Positions 46,260 through 58,064 of a stretch of DNA of 64,000 nucleotides are shown piece by piece. The notes below the pieces were generated by a model. The model searched no databases. It was not told the DNA's origin and worked only from the letters and a program-made list of their open reading frames with translations. The stretch lies in the NCBI GenBank assembly GCA_023376005.1, contig CM042143.1:84464530-84528529 (forward strand). Direction: 5' to 3'. The first letter of the stretch is position 1, and each line of letters begins with the position of its first letter. The translations under genes were made by a program, and so were the position numbers. This stretch comes from Doryteuthis pealeii (lineage: Eukaryota > Mollusca > Cephalopoda > Myopsida > Loliginidae).

Positions 46260-46960
46260 AGTCATTGCTTGATAGAAATATCTATTTTGAATATTCAGTT
46301 GTAAAAATCAAATTGTGATAAATAACTGCCGTGTTATTCATTTCTAATTTGCTCTTACATGACCCTTATAAATAACTGATTGTTTTTGTTGATAGCATTT
46401 ATAATTAAATTACATAGTTATTCAAATAAAGCCATTTTCTGATCTGAAACTGGTAATGACCTTGGCCTTCTTTTTTTCTTTTTTTTCAGATAACAGCTTG
46501 GTGAATAAAGGGGAGTAAGCAATGTTAAGATTTTTTTTTTATTATATATTTTGAAAATCTAACAAATCTAAAATATTTTTTTTTTAATATAATTAATGAG
46601 ATAATCAAAGTTAGTCAATTTATTCAATAATGAATTCATTACTTATTTATCTTAATATCAAATTTATTTAAAGAAAAGAAAGCAAACATTTTTATCATTA
46701 AAAACAAATAACACATTAAATATTCAAGAAATCAGATTAAATTGGGTGCATCATATGAACATAGTTCAGCAGCAGTTAATGTTACCTTTCTAGTTTTTCT
46801 GTTCCTTCCAAGGTAACATTGAGAACATTTGTGCTAGTTAGACATACACATTTTGATTGGTTGGCTGTTTAAATTAAATTAAATAGAATACACATAAAAA
46901 TCAAATATCTATCATTTCTAAGAAAGAGTTTAATTTTTTACAAATTTATAGCAATATGAC
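46260..46960. other. AT-rich DNA without recognised feature
   Basis: Nothing recognised. Confidence 0.4.
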
Positions 46961-46962
46961 CA

Positions 46963-47104
46963 TATATATATATATATATATATGTCCGAAATGTTATCAG
47001 CAACATTGACATATAAATATATATATACATTGTTTAAGCAGGTATTATTAAAGACCACAGAACATTTCTTCTTTATGATTTTTATCTATCTATCTATCTA
47101 TCTA
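46963..47104. repeat. (TA)n and (TCTA)n short runs
   Basis: A TA run at 46963-46982 and TCTA units at 47086-47104. Confidence 0.9.
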
Positions 47105-47120
47105 TATCCATATGCATATA

Positions 47121-47776
47121 TCTTATTATAATGGAGATTGTGTGTTTTTCCGTCTGTAACTGAAACTATATTCCTATTCAAGTCACAATTCTCTTAGTTA
47201 TTGACATCACATTCTCCAGGATTTTATTTTTATCTAAACCTCAATTATTAATAAAATTGTCTTACATTATTAATACTGTTAACTATGTCTACATACTGAC
47301 AACATGCAATTATATTTATATATACAACAAAATAGCGGTTTACAGTGTGAACGGGAAGGCTAATTTGCATATTAATATTAAAAAATCAAATTTAATAAAT
47401 ATGTGCTTAGTATTATTGATTTCTAACTGTTTGGTTTTATTTTAATGAATATAAGAAAAAGTCTCTTCAATAAATCTTAAATGAAATCCATTAACAAGAT
47501 AAAATAACTGTCATTTTATTCTTTACTTCCTCTTATAACTAAATACTTAAATTAGAAAAAAATAACAATGAAAGACGAGAGTGATGGAAGAGTAAGTTTC
47601 AGTTGTTCCATTTTTTATTATACTCCTCTGTTTCAAATCTTTTATTATATCCCCCTCTGTTTCAAATCTTTTTTATCTGTATTCTTATTTAGTTTCATTA
47701 GCCTTTCTAATTTAATACATATTTTTATTACATTAAAATTTAAATACTTGCACCCGGAGGGTGCATATATTTGCTA

Positions 47777-47777
<1 letters not shown>
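47121..47777 (+). mobile_element. Hel-3 non-autonomous Helitron, longest copy
   Basis: It starts TCTTATTATAATGGAGATTG after host A. The 3' hairpin CACCC-GGA-GGGTG (47751-47763) is followed by CATATATTTG and CTAG (47774-47777) before host T and a TA run. 657 bp; the middle differs from the other copies. The 60-70 codon frames inside are AT-rich chance frames. Confidence 0.85.

Positions 47778-47819
<42 letters not shown>
47778..47819. repeat. (TA)n microsatellite
   Basis: Pure TA run starting at the 3' end of the Hel-3 copy. Confidence 0.95.
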
Positions 47820-47822
<3 letters not shown>

Positions 47823-47933
47823 GAATACCTCGGTACAGATATAAATTCATTTAACCATTTCTTTGCCTCAACTATATGTACGTTTCAGTTCTCAATTTTG
47901 GTTGAATTCTACTAAGGAAACACTTGATATCAT

Positions 47934-47934
47934 T

Positions 47935-48012
<78 letters not shown>
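47934..48012. repeat. (CA)n(TA)n microsatellite
   Basis: CA run followed by about 52 bases of TA. Confidence 0.96.
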
Positions 48013-48014
<2 letters not shown>

Positions 48015-48175
48015 GAATCAAAATGTTAAGAGAAACCTGCTAAAAAGACTGTAAAGGGAAAGGAAAATAAAAAAATTTTGCATTCATAAAATTTGAGGAA
48101 TTTTTAAGTTAAAAAACTTATATAATAAGAGAAATAGATTTTGTCTCTGCAATTAATAAAATGAGTTGTATGTAT

Positions 48176-48312
48176 TTACCCAACCCCTCCACCATGAGCA
48201 GGATGCAGTGATACAAGGTCAATTTATTAAGCAGAGTTTAATGGATTTGAATTCAGTTTACCTCCTCCTAGACTGGTTGTCTAACCAAGGTTAAAGATCC
48301 AGTTTTCCCTAC
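48176..48312 (-). repeat. SINE-D 3' half, fused to Hel-1
   Basis: The blocks GTGATACAAGGTCAATTTAT and CTCCTAGACTGGTTGTCTAA are intact. The family sequence stops at CCCTAC, exactly where Hel-1 sequence begins. Confidence 0.8.
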
Positions 48313-48442
48313 TTAAAATATACATAGAAATAGCATTGAAATTCTACTTAAAAATATCCAGCATCTGTAAATCTCAAAAGTAAACAAATCAATATGCCAG
48401 CCCGCCCTCCCTACCCAGGCGATGCTGGGTAGCCGCTTCTAG
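48313..48442 (+). mobile_element. Hel-1 3' end, truncated at 5' side
   Basis: It starts inside Hel-1 at TTAAAATATACATAGAAATA and ends in a perfect hairpin ACCCAG-GCGATG-CTGGGT (48414-48431) with AGCCGCTT and CTAG (48439-48442) before host T. Confidence 0.83.
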
Positions 48443-49256
48443 TATTTATAATAAAAGTGAAAATTTTTCTTTAATAAAATCCTTATGATTGCTGCAGCAT
48501 GAAAACTTGATATTCAACAATTTTCTAAACCAGAACTCTTCATGGGTTTCTGTGCATACAAATGTGTGTCTGTGAGTGCGTATATCTTATATTAAATTTT
48601 TAAAATTAAGAAGGAATTAGCAATATTTTAGGCATTTTTATAAGTTTTATTAAGAACATTTTTAAAGATTTTCTAAGGAGGACAGCATGCACATTTATGT
48701 AACTGTATGGTAAGACTGATTTCATTCAACATTATTTCAGAAGAAATCAATATTATCGATCAAGGATTTCCTATGCATATTCACATTATCTACAATAACT
48801 GGGACTCAAAAAGAATCAATAAACCTTCACCAGGTTTCAAGGCATGTAAACTTTACAGTTCCAGTAGTAGAGAATCAAGTTGGGTTCAAGGTAGAATTCA
48901 AAATATGATCTTACTATTGCCATCATTATAGAGTGTTTCTGATATGTTATGATAGTTGAGTAAAAAAAAGTGAGTGCAAGGGTGAATGTTAGGCATATCA
49001 TTCTGCTTTATCTACTGTTCACGCAAAATGGAAAAAAAAAAAGTTTATTATATCTAGGGGTCTGAATATGATTACTGAGTGTTTAGAATATTAACATTTA
49101 GGAAACTAGATTTATCTATAAATCTATTTACTGATTTAAGTCCTACATTTGTACTTGTCTATTTTTGTTGTGGTTGTTCTGCTGTTAAATAAAAAAAATT
49201 AAAAAAAAGAACTGATAACATTAAACAGATACTAAATGTATATCTATGCCTGCAAA
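48443..49256. other. AT-rich DNA without recognised feature
   Basis: Nothing recognised. The plus-strand frame at 48707-48931 has no domain. Confidence 0.4.
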
Positions 49257-49794
49257 TCTTATTATAATGGAGATTCAGTGTCTGTCTCTGTAACCAAAAC
49301 TACATTACTGCTTATGTCACAATACTCTCAGGAATTGCGTAGACTAATCAATAAGTATTTCATTTTTACTAAAAATTATTAATACATAGAATAAATCTTA
49401 TTTATTAACAATGTTTCTATGAAAATCTGAGTTAGATTTGACTCAAAGCAGTCTATATTATTAGTGTGTTTAAAATCCTGCAATGTGTCATATATCACTT
49501 AGAAATAAAGCTTTACATAATATATAGTGTGATTAATTTACAAACTGGTTTTAACAACACCAGGTTTAATAAATAATTGCTTGGTGTTATTGATCTCTAA
49601 TATCATTGTTTTATTCTCCAATGTATCAAAATAAATCCCATGGATGATTTTATATAGAAACCAATTAAAATATAATTAAAATAAGTAATATCTTCATGTG
49701 TTCTTATTTAATTTTGTTAGTCTTTCTAACTTAATATATTTCATTTTATTAAAACTTAAATACTTACCCCTGGGAGGGCAGATATTCTTGTTAG
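49257..49794 (+). mobile_element. Hel-3 non-autonomous Helitron
   Basis: It starts TCTTATTATAATGGAGATTC after host A. The 3' end is a decayed hairpin (TACCCCTGGGAGGGCA) and TTAG in place of CTAG (49791-49794) before host T. 538 bp, closest to the 63.1-kb copy. Confidence 0.83.
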
Positions 49795-50390
49795 TACTAA
49801 CAATAGAGATATATAGAAATAGAGTTAGTTTATGTGTATGGTCTTATATGTACAACTGGCAATAAGTGTGAATGAATGAATGTAAACAAGTATTCCTGAA
49901 GCTATAAATCAATATAGGTCAATTTGACATCATATTCCTTTCATGTAGTACATTATTAAACAATGAATAGAAAAGAATTGCTAATGTACTAAAAATCAAA
50001 CTGAATTATTTCAATTATATAGAGCAAAGTTATTTTTCTGATTCAACAAGATATCCTAATTTGTTTTAATTAGTATATTAATCATATGTAAACTTCAATA
50101 TTTTTTAAAATTCAGACATGAAAATAAAATTGACAAAATACTTAAACTAGGCTTTAAACATAATACAACTATAAACATGTTTATTTTACTTTTATTTAAC
50201 ATTTGATGAAGATAAATTTAATGATAATTATTCATTTTATGACAAAAATGTAAGGACAAAACTGCACAGTCACTTTCTAATACGTGACACTTAAAGAAAA
50301 CAAACATTTTAAGATTTTCAAAGTTATATAAACATTGGTCAATGTAAAAGTAGAAATAATTAGCATCAAGTTACAGTTAAATTGGAATTT
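49795..50390. other. AT-rich DNA without recognised feature
   Basis: Nothing recognised. Confidence 0.4.
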
Positions 50391-50460
50391 AGTTGGTTGG
50401 TTGATTTTGCAGCATATCAAATCTTGTTGGGTTATTTTATGCTCAAGTCAATTTAACAAC
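50391..50460 (-). repeat. LINE-E/5S-SINE type tail fragment
   Basis: It contains TTGGTTGGTTGATTTTGCAG, CATATCAAATCTTGTTGGG and TTATTTTATGCTCAAGTCAA, the shared tail. Which of the two families it came from cannot be decided. Confidence 0.6.
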
Positions 50461-50519
50461 TATAATCTCCAATTATATCAGGTACTCTGTTTTTCAGATC
50501 TCACTGATAAGTTAAAGTG

Positions 50520-50966
50520 ACAATTCTTCCAAGCCATAGTTGTATCAGTGCTATTGTATGGCTACACCACTTGGACTTTAAGGAAATGCTTAGAGAATAA
50601 GCTAGATGGAAGCTTCACAAGAATGCAGCATGCGATCTTAAACAAATAATAGAGAACAACACCCCACAAGGAAGCAGCTGTACAGCCACTTGCCTCCTAT
50701 CACACAGACTATCTGAATGAGATGAACAAGACATGCTGGACACTGCTGGAGAAACAAGGATGAACTCATAAGCGGCATCCTTCAGTGGAAACCAGCACAT
50801 GGACATGCCAGTGAAGGCCGTCTAGTATAGACCCACATTGACCATCTCTGTGCAGATACTGGATGATGCGCAGAAGACTTGCCAAGGACAATGAATGATA
50901 GGAATGGTGGGCGAGAGATTGTCATGGATATCTGTATTACTAGTGAGACATGATGATGATGATTAT
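50520..50966 (+). pseudogene. RTE-like LINE ORF2 C-terminal remnant
   Basis: The frame reads FFQAIVVSVLLYG, then TTWTLRK, LDGSFTRMQHAILNK and stop. Later frames give HPTRKQLYSHLPPIT, TRHAGHCW and KDELISGILQWKPAHG. In order, these match the widespread RTE-type ORF2 C-terminus after the RT domain. It has several stops and frame changes. It ends in a short GATGATGAT tail near 50950-50964, typical of RTE 3' ends. Related fragments lie at 18.1 and 54.5 kb. Confidence 0.78.
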
Positions 50967-51094
50967 AATATAGGGTACAAAGATGTTCCCAACCATTTTA
51001 AACAAATAAACACTCCATATTGTTAGTTGCAATATCAAGGTTTTCGGATAAAATATACTAATGTAGTTCAAAATTATTTCAAACAAACAGATCT

Positions 51095-51150
51095 ATTTGA
51101 CCCATAGATGGGACCCTAACAGGTACTACCACTCTGTCCATGCTCTATAA
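51095..51150 (-). repeat. LINE-E core fragment
   Basis: Only ACCCATAGATGGGACCCTAA and CAGGTACTACCACTC remain. Confidence 0.65.
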
Positions 51151-51412
51151 AATAAGTTCATCAATTTATATTGTGCAAATAATTCAATTTTGGGGAAGCA
51201 TGACTTTAATCAACTATTGTTTCAATTAAAAAGACATTTTCAACTTGTGCTGGCCAGATCTATACTAATGTTATTCATAGATATATTGAAATAAACATCA
51301 AAGACATGTTTGTAGCAAAGCACCTCTGATGTTTATTTCATTCTTTAGATAGGTGCTTTACTGAGTTGTTTTCAGAGTAAGGAGTTTCATGTATATGAAA
51401 CACATAAAAATG

Positions 51413-51902
51413 CAGTTGGAACCTCGGTTCTGAAGTGGAACAATTTAGAGTTTGAACAAAAAATTGAGTAAAAAAGGCCTCAGTTGTCAAACAAATTTTC
51501 AGACTTTAAACACATGAGTTAAGCTGATGAAAATAGAAGTTGTGCAAATGACTACCGAAGCTAACCAAAGATGGACAAACAGTTGGTCGAATCTACCCAA
51601 GCAGCATCAGTTAATGTCAGTCGCTATCTTGAACGAGTGTCTGATATTGGTTTTGTGTAAATTCTTTGCTTTGTTTTTATTCTGTATTTTATGGCTACTT
51701 TAATCCTTATTCATGGATTCTAAGAAAGGCAGCAGTGACACTACCAGAAAGGGAAAGAGGAAAGTTGTGAGGTCTGATAGTCAAGAATGCATAAATCCAC
51801 TGTACACTATTTCTTATAGGAAATATTGTTTCAGTTTTCTAACAAATCGGTTCTTGAACATAATTTTAGAACGAATTAAGTTCAAGAATCGAGGTTCCAC
51901 TG
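51413..51902 (+). mobile_element. pogo/Tigger-like non-autonomous DNA transposon
   Basis: The left end CAGTTGGAACCTCGGTTCT (51413-51431) and right end GAATCGAGGTTCCACTG (51886-51902) are inverted repeats of the CAGTGGAACCTCGG type known for Tigger/pogo elements, followed by TA. Inside, ATG at 51713 begins MDSKKGSSDTTRKGKRKVVR, like the basic N-terminus of these transposases. The frame then runs into non-homologous sequence and the right end, so the DNA-binding and DDD domains are missing. About 490 bp, a deletion derivative. Confidence 0.75.
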
Positions 51903-52173
51903 TAGTTTGAAAATACTTTTTATGAAATATAGTGTCCTTGAAAAATAAATAAATACTTTACTGTTTGGATAATTATCCCAACAATAAAGTATTTTCTTTC
52001 TTTCAAGCATAATTATAATGAGAACAAAAAACTGGAGCTGAATGCTGATATGTAGTTGGATGTAGAATTTCTTTACTAAATATCTGAAATCCGGCAACTG
52101 AATATTGCAATATAATAAAACTATATTTTTTTTTTTATATATCCAGCACTGGATATCTGATGGAATACAAATT

Positions 52174-52174
<1 letters not shown>

Positions 52175-52213
<39 letters not shown>

Positions 52214-52280
52214 TGCTATGTGAAATGCAAACAGCCACATCCATGATTTGAACTCATCTTGTATCCATTTCCTACTACAG
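52175..52280 (-). repeat. (TA)n plus SINE-D head fragment
   Basis: The TA run 52175-52211 abuts a minus-strand SINE-D piece holding GTGAAATGCAAACAGCCACA and a weak B-box region (ATGATTTGAACTCATC). Confidence 0.65.
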
Positions 52281-52618
52281 AATATAGAGTCTAGATTCTC
52301 TGAAAAAAAAGTATTTAATAGATTTTGCAGCTCATTTAGTGAGTATGATCAATTTTATGGTCAGGTTTAAGTTTAACTATGATATTTAGACCTTGTAAGA
52401 CACATAATATTTTCATACAAATAGAATCTGTATATGAATGTATGTAAAAAAAAAAAAATAAAAAAAAATTAATATAAGTTATTGGGAATGTGAATCAAAA
52501 CTGTCAGAAATAATAGAAATAAATATTATATATTATATATATTTATATTTAAGTCAGTCAGTTAATGGATATGATTTAGTATTGCTGCCAATAATGATGA
52601 TATTTAAAGAGTAAGTAG

Positions 52619-52620
<2 letters not shown>
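52281..52620. other. AT-rich DNA without recognised feature
   Basis: Poly-A near 52447-52468. Nothing else recognised. Confidence 0.4.

Positions 52621-52621
<1 letters not shown>

Positions 52622-52650
<29 letters not shown>
52622..52650. repeat. (TA)n microsatellite
   Basis: Pure TA run of about 29 bases. Confidence 0.94.
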
Positions 52651-52651
<1 letters not shown>

Positions 52652-52659
52652 CCTAGCGA

Positions 52660-53009
52660 ACATCTGTTGCGAAATCATCAACATATAACAGTATATATTA
52701 CTGACTGTTGCAATAAACAGTGCAAGATGGCCTTGAAAAAAAAAATACATGCTACAAAAAATGAAGGGAAGAAGAACCGGTAATTTTAACATTTTGTTGC
52801 CCCAGACTCCTGCCCTAATTTACAATACTTCCCACACTCATCTTTTTATTGACAAATCACTATAATAGTATATAAAATATAATATAGATATAAAGCAAGA
52901 AGAGCATTGTAAAAAGCAAGAAACACAGCATAGTAAATATTTGAAATTTGAGTTTATTGAAATTTGTACAAATTCAATTAAAAAAAAATATTTATTTTAA
53001 ATGGCGAGG
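52660..53009. other. AT-rich DNA without recognised feature
   Basis: Nothing recognised. Confidence 0.4.
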
Positions 53010-53010
53010 A

Positions 53011-53108
53011 GGGGGGTCATAAAATACCTACATTAATTTGCCAATAAAAAGCTCGGAGAGGGGCATTGTAAAATATCTACATTAATTTGCTGACAAAAAG
53101 TGTGACAG
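53011..53108 (+). repeat. two-copy tandem duplication
   Basis: A unit of about 48 bases with AAAATACCTACATTAATTTG and AAAATATCTACATTAATTTG as matching blocks, each preceded by a GAGGGG-type sequence and followed by AAAAAG. Confidence 0.75.
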
Positions 53109-53110
53109 AT

Positions 53111-53300
53111 AGTATGGACATGGAGTCAATGCCAGTTTCTTGCTTATGTGATCTTTAGATTTGGTTTGAAGATCCATAGGCAAGAAACTGTCAGTAACCA
53201 GGCGGCATTGACTCCATGTCCATGCTACCTTAACTTAAATATAAATGCTCTATCAATGATATTGAGCACTGTTTACTTACAAATATTAGCACCCATATTA
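53111..53300 (+). repeat. Rep-H copy with long hairpin
   Basis: The left arm AGTATGGACATGGAGTCAAT (from 53111) pairs with ATTGACTCCATGTCCATGCT (to 53226), one mismatch in 23. Next inward, AGTTTCTTGCTTATG pairs with CATAGGCAAGAAACT, with a 13-base bulge between the arms on the right side. The family continues past the hairpin with CTTAACTTAAATATAAATGC and the TCAATGATATTGAGCACT block also found at 34.7 kb. Confidence 0.72.
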
Positions 53301-53934
53301 TCTACTTATATATATATGAGATAAATTAATTAGATAAGTATTTTTCTTTGTATGATTGAATTAGTTAATTTTTGTGAGAAGCCAGCTCTTTATTCAATAG
53401 TTATTAAAACTTTAAAGTCCTATACCACCTCATTCCACCCGTCCGGACGTCTCATTCGTTTTCCTACTCCACCCCAAACGATAGCCTTTGTTTACATCTA
53501 ATATTAAACATATTTAGAAGTCTTTGGCTTAAGGGAAATAACAGGTAACTTGAAATGAAAAGGGCATTTTTAACCATTTTTTGATATATCATTATAGGAA
53601 TGCTCTGGACTTAGAAAATTCTCAACAGGATAAGCACCATGTATATTACAAAGCATGGCTGATTTTACTAATATTCATGCAGGAAAATGACAACTACTAT
53701 ATCAATAAAGATGCTCAATTCTTTACTAGTAACTGGCATTACTAGAAAGATGTTATCTCTTGTAATAGGTAAACCACTAATCAGATACTAACCTTTATTT
53801 TTAACATATCATTTTATACAGAAATTAGTGTAAGTTTATTGTTTATAAGGAAACAGAACAATGTTTGTAAAAATTGACAATATCAGGTAAAAAACAGTTT
53901 TGATTTTTAGCTAAAAAGAGAGTATTATTCCATA
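53301..53934. other. AT-rich DNA without recognised feature
   Basis: A short patch at 53.42-53.49 kb is richer in C, with CG dinucleotides. Nothing else recognised. Confidence 0.4.
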
Positions 53935-54250
53935 CTGGAAGCAGCTACCCGGCATTGCCTGGGTAGAGGGGATGGGATAAAAAGTTAGTCTTGCAGATCC
54001 ATTGATTGTTTTGGTCTTATATAATTGATTTGTTTATGTTTTAATCACAAATGCCACCAATGACTTTCCCTTCTCTTACTATCCTAATTTTTAAATATCT
54101 CCCAAGATATAAATAAAATCTTATTTTTGCTCAAAAATCAAGCTCTGGTGATGGTGAATGTGTATATATATTTAATTTGTTTTATTTTCATAGTTTCCTC
54201 CAGACATACATATATACATACATACATACATACCAACTGTCCTTTGTAAG
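53935..54250 (-). mobile_element. Hel-1 Helitron, diverged
   Basis: The minus-strand 3' hairpin ACCCAG-GCAATG-CCGGGT is near perfect, but the terminal CTAG has become CCAG (plus strand CTGG at 53935). The CATA-rich part (54205-54232) and ACCAACTGTCCTTTGTA mark the 5' end. The middle is more diverged than in other copies. Confidence 0.78.
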
Positions 54251-54531
54251 TGTATAAATTACTATTAATAAAAACTACAACATCAAAATATAAAGGGTTA
54301 AATAAAATGGGGTCATAAAAAGTTGCTATTGTAAGCTTATGTATGCAATATTTTTATGTGCAGCAAACTAATAACATTAAAAACATTTTAGTTAAGAAAT
54401 AATGAAAATAGAATGCAATAACAATGAAGAACTCCCAAATCAAACAATGTACAGTTTAGCATGACTTTTAAGGACAACTTTTATTAAATTGTTTTATATC
54501 TATGTTCTATAGATATAGTTTATCATCAAGT

Positions 54532-54752
54532 CACATTGACAGCATAGATTCCCATGACCCTCTCTTGCCACCCATCCCTATCAGTTATCGCTCCTGGTAA
54601 TTTAGTATCTGCACAGAGCTGATCAATGTAAGTCTTTGCTGGTATCCATGTGTAGGTGTCTACAGGAGAACATCATTTATGAGTTTGTCCTTACTTCTCC
54701 AGCAATGTTCATCACACAAACCATCCAAGTAAGATGAACAAGACATGATTTA
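54532..54752 (-). pseudogene. RTE-like LINE ORF2 remnant
   Basis: The minus strand gives NSMMFSCRHLHMDTSK-like frames and, in other frames, HCWRSKDKLINDVL and WTPTHGYQ. These match the same C-terminal region as 50.7-50.9 kb (KDELISGILQWKPAHG). Stops and frame changes are present. Confidence 0.68.
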
Positions 54753-54791
54753 TAATATAGTATAGAATACTAAATATATGTAACAGTTGAC

Positions 54792-54793
<2 letters not shown>

Positions 54794-54853
<60 letters not shown>
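54794..54853. repeat. (GA)n microsatellite
   Basis: Pure GA run of about 60 bases. Confidence 0.97.
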
Positions 54854-54855
<2 letters not shown>

Positions 54856-54859
54856 CACT

Positions 54860-57800
54860 AAAACTAATAGGTTTTTCTTTTGGGAGAATAAATATGCACA
54901 ACAAATTTGAAGATATTTTGATAATTACTTTTAGAAATTATGTTTACCACAAAAAGAATCAATACAGATAAATAATAATGGTTTATCGGATTTAGTTAAA
55001 TTTTACAATTGGATAGATACAATATTGGTTCAAGTTCAAAGTTTAAGGGTAGACATCTAGGTCATGTGACTTTCACACGCTTATCTTAGTCAATTAATTC
55101 ATAAAGGAATCAAATTTAAAATACTCATGAATAGGAATATTAATTGTGAAGTTATAAGTCTCATTAAAAACTGCTTATGAAGTCTGTTTCAATTTTTGAT
55201 TATCAGTTTTTAAAATTAAAAAAAAACAAACAAACAATAATAATTGGCTAAGTTAGATAAGAACTTTAAATTATTTCCATAGAACCAGATTATGAAGAAA
55301 GTTACTGGAAAAAAAAAATCTTACTCATAATTCCCATTATGGCTGAAGAAAGGTTAATATTTTAATTGTCATTACAATGAGAACATTTTTTTTCCCCGCA
55401 TTACCAAAAAAAAAAAATTATTCAAAAAATCAAATTAGAGTATTACTCATAAATTACCACCCATATACAAAAAAATAAAATGTTAATTTTCTTATAAACT
55501 AAAGATATGGGATTTTATTATTTGTTAGTAGAAAAAATAATATCAAAACAGATATCATTGTATAGTCATTTTCAAACTCTACGGTATTGAAAATCTGTGG
55601 CCAAAAATAAAATTGGAACAGTTCTGTAAACAAAAATAAAATTGCATAAATATATAAAAAAAATTACTTATTTGGGATTGCTATATGTTCATACTTTGGA
55701 TTACAGGGTTTCAGTGCTGTAGAATTTGGTAATAAATAATTCCTAATAATATCCGTTTTGATTGTATAATGTTCCACTAGAAATGATAAACTCATGGTAA
55801 CTTAGTTTTACAAGAAAATTATTTTTTTCATAAAAATTGGTAAGGGTTCTCTACTTTATTGGTGATACTGTAAGATAACATACAAAATTAAACAGAGGCA
55901 TTTGCTTTAGGTTACTACCCTAAAAAAATAAAATAATAATTTATATTCAACGTTTAGAAATTTTTGTTATATATGTATATACTGGCTGACTCAAAATTAA
56001 CTTTAAAAGCAAAATGTTTTTTCATCAATGTTCAAGGAATTGAGTTGATATAAAAGATTTAATAAAAAAACAAAAGAAATATATCAATTTTAAGAAAATT
56101 AGTTATATTATAAATCAATATAAGAAGAAACTTATAAACTTTTAAAAATTATTTTGAAACTGTTTTCAAATCTTCTTAATAGAGAGATATTTTTTCAAAA
56201 AACAATTTTTTAAATGGATATGAAAACAGATTTTATCACATGCACTGAATTTTTTTTTTTTTGCATGAGCTTCTACTTTTAAACTGAAAATATTTGTTTT
56301 TTTCATAAGAATAAATTATATTCAATATGTAATGTTGTTTGTTTCTCCTTGACATAACTAAAGTATCTTAATAATGGTGGAAATAAGAATATTTTTTATC
56401 AAAGTTTATAAAACATTTCTACAGGATATAACTTATCAGCCAAAAAGTAAAGAAATGAAATAAAATTACAAAAAAAAAAAGTTAATATAATTATCTATAT
56501 AAACAAGCAAATGTTATTTCTTGTATAATTTATTAATATATACTGAATTAAGTTTTTCTTGTCATAGAAGTCTTGCCTCAAGAACCAACCATGTTAAATT
56601 TAGACCAATCCACACATTACAAACAGGAATTATATCAAAGCAGAATTTTGTTATGGATATTTGAAAAAAAAAAAAAAAATAGTTCAAACATTAATTCGAA
56701 CAAACATTCTCTTTATTTATCTGACTTATATATTTTATTTAATTTTTGTGTTTGTAGAATAAACTAAGAATAGAGAGAAGTGAAAAATAATTTTGAGTTT
56801 AAAATTTCTTTAATAATTACATAAAGATATAACAAAATTGTTATTCTTGTTTTTATGCAGAAAGTTCTATTTTCTAATTGTTTATTCTTAATATAAATGG
56901 AAAAGACCTTATTTTTCAAACTTTACTTTTATGACATGGCTAATGACATTTTTTAATTTACTCATTTATATAGTTTACATGATACATGAAAGGGATTTAG
57001 TCGGAAATCTTTAAAAAAAAAAACAAAAAAAAAAAACTCACATCTAAATATTTTGGTATAATCTTAGTATACATCCATGTAAATTTTTATTCATATATTG
57101 TTTTATTCAGACTTTATGTAAATAAAAATGTGTAAATTTGCCTTTTTATTAGAAAATTAGGTTAATTTCTAAATTTCATTATTCTGGACAGAAAAGTAAA
57201 GTTTGAAGAAGGGAATAATAACCATTTTTCTATACTTTTACAACATAAGCAATTAACAAAATACCACTTACTATCCACAATCAAAATGTGTGTTACATAG
57301 TGTTATTAACAAAGTGAAAGGGACACATAGAAATATAAATGGAAAACAATAGTAATATAGTTTTAAAAATCATTTATTTAAGCATTTATATTTAATCATC
57401 TAAGATTATAGATAAATAAGATCTAATTTCATGTGAAATATTCCTAACTAATGAGTTTAGAAAGAAAACCTTGTGTAGTCCATAAGAGGGAAATAACAGT
57501 TAATATGTGATTTTTGTTGCTAATTATCCAAAGTTTATATAAAATATTGCAGTTGACCAAATAGAAATTCAATAGATACAATTGAAGATAAAAAAAAAAA
57601 GTGAATTAATATGAGAATTCCAGACAGGAAAATAAATAAACCAATATATTCTAATATTATGCAGATCTTGAGACCACCTGACAGTTTTAGATACAGACAA
57701 GAAAATTATAATTTTAATCACTTAGTTGACATCAATGCTCAGCTTTCAAAGTCAACATTTAAACTTATATAATAATTTCATAACAATTTTGTGTTGTCTT

Positions 57801-58025
57801 TTTATTTTTTATTTTCTTTAGAATTCTATAATCCTATTTGACTTTTTATGGTAAATTCATTTCTAATTCCAAATTTTAAACACAAAATTTAGATATTTCA
57901 CTGTTGACAATCTAGAAATATTAATGAAGAATATTACAATATTTTCTGATCTATTCAAAATCAGCAGACATGCAAATTAGATTTAATAAATGACAACCCC
58001 AAACTGATGAGGAAAAAAAAACTTT
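54860..58025. other. long AT-rich stretch without recognised repeats
   Basis: Over 3 kb with no member of the window's repeat families, no microsatellite over about 20 bases and no credible frame. Poly-A/poly-T runs are frequent (55403, 56254, 56665, 57013). Confidence 0.5.
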
Positions 58026-58028
58026 AGT

Positions 58029-58063
58029 GTGGGGTGGTGTGTGGGGTGGGGTGTGGGGTGGTG
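58029..58063 (+). repeat. G-rich GGGGTG minisatellite
   Basis: Four GGGG runs separated by T and TGTGT-type spacers within about 30 bases. On the minus strand this gives a Pro-Pro-His-Thr frame. Confidence 0.9.
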
Positions 58064-58064
58064 A

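Noticed and set aside
23830..46490. Two poly-pyrimidine-CAG sequences (23830-23844 and 46470-46489) as splice acceptors
   Set aside because: No open, composition-shifted frame follows either of them; poly-T runs followed by CAG are common in DNA this rich in T.
51882..52244. 120-codon minus-strand frame
   Set aside because: It overlaps the end of the pogo-like element and a TA microsatellite; the amino-acid content is that of AT-rich chance sequence.
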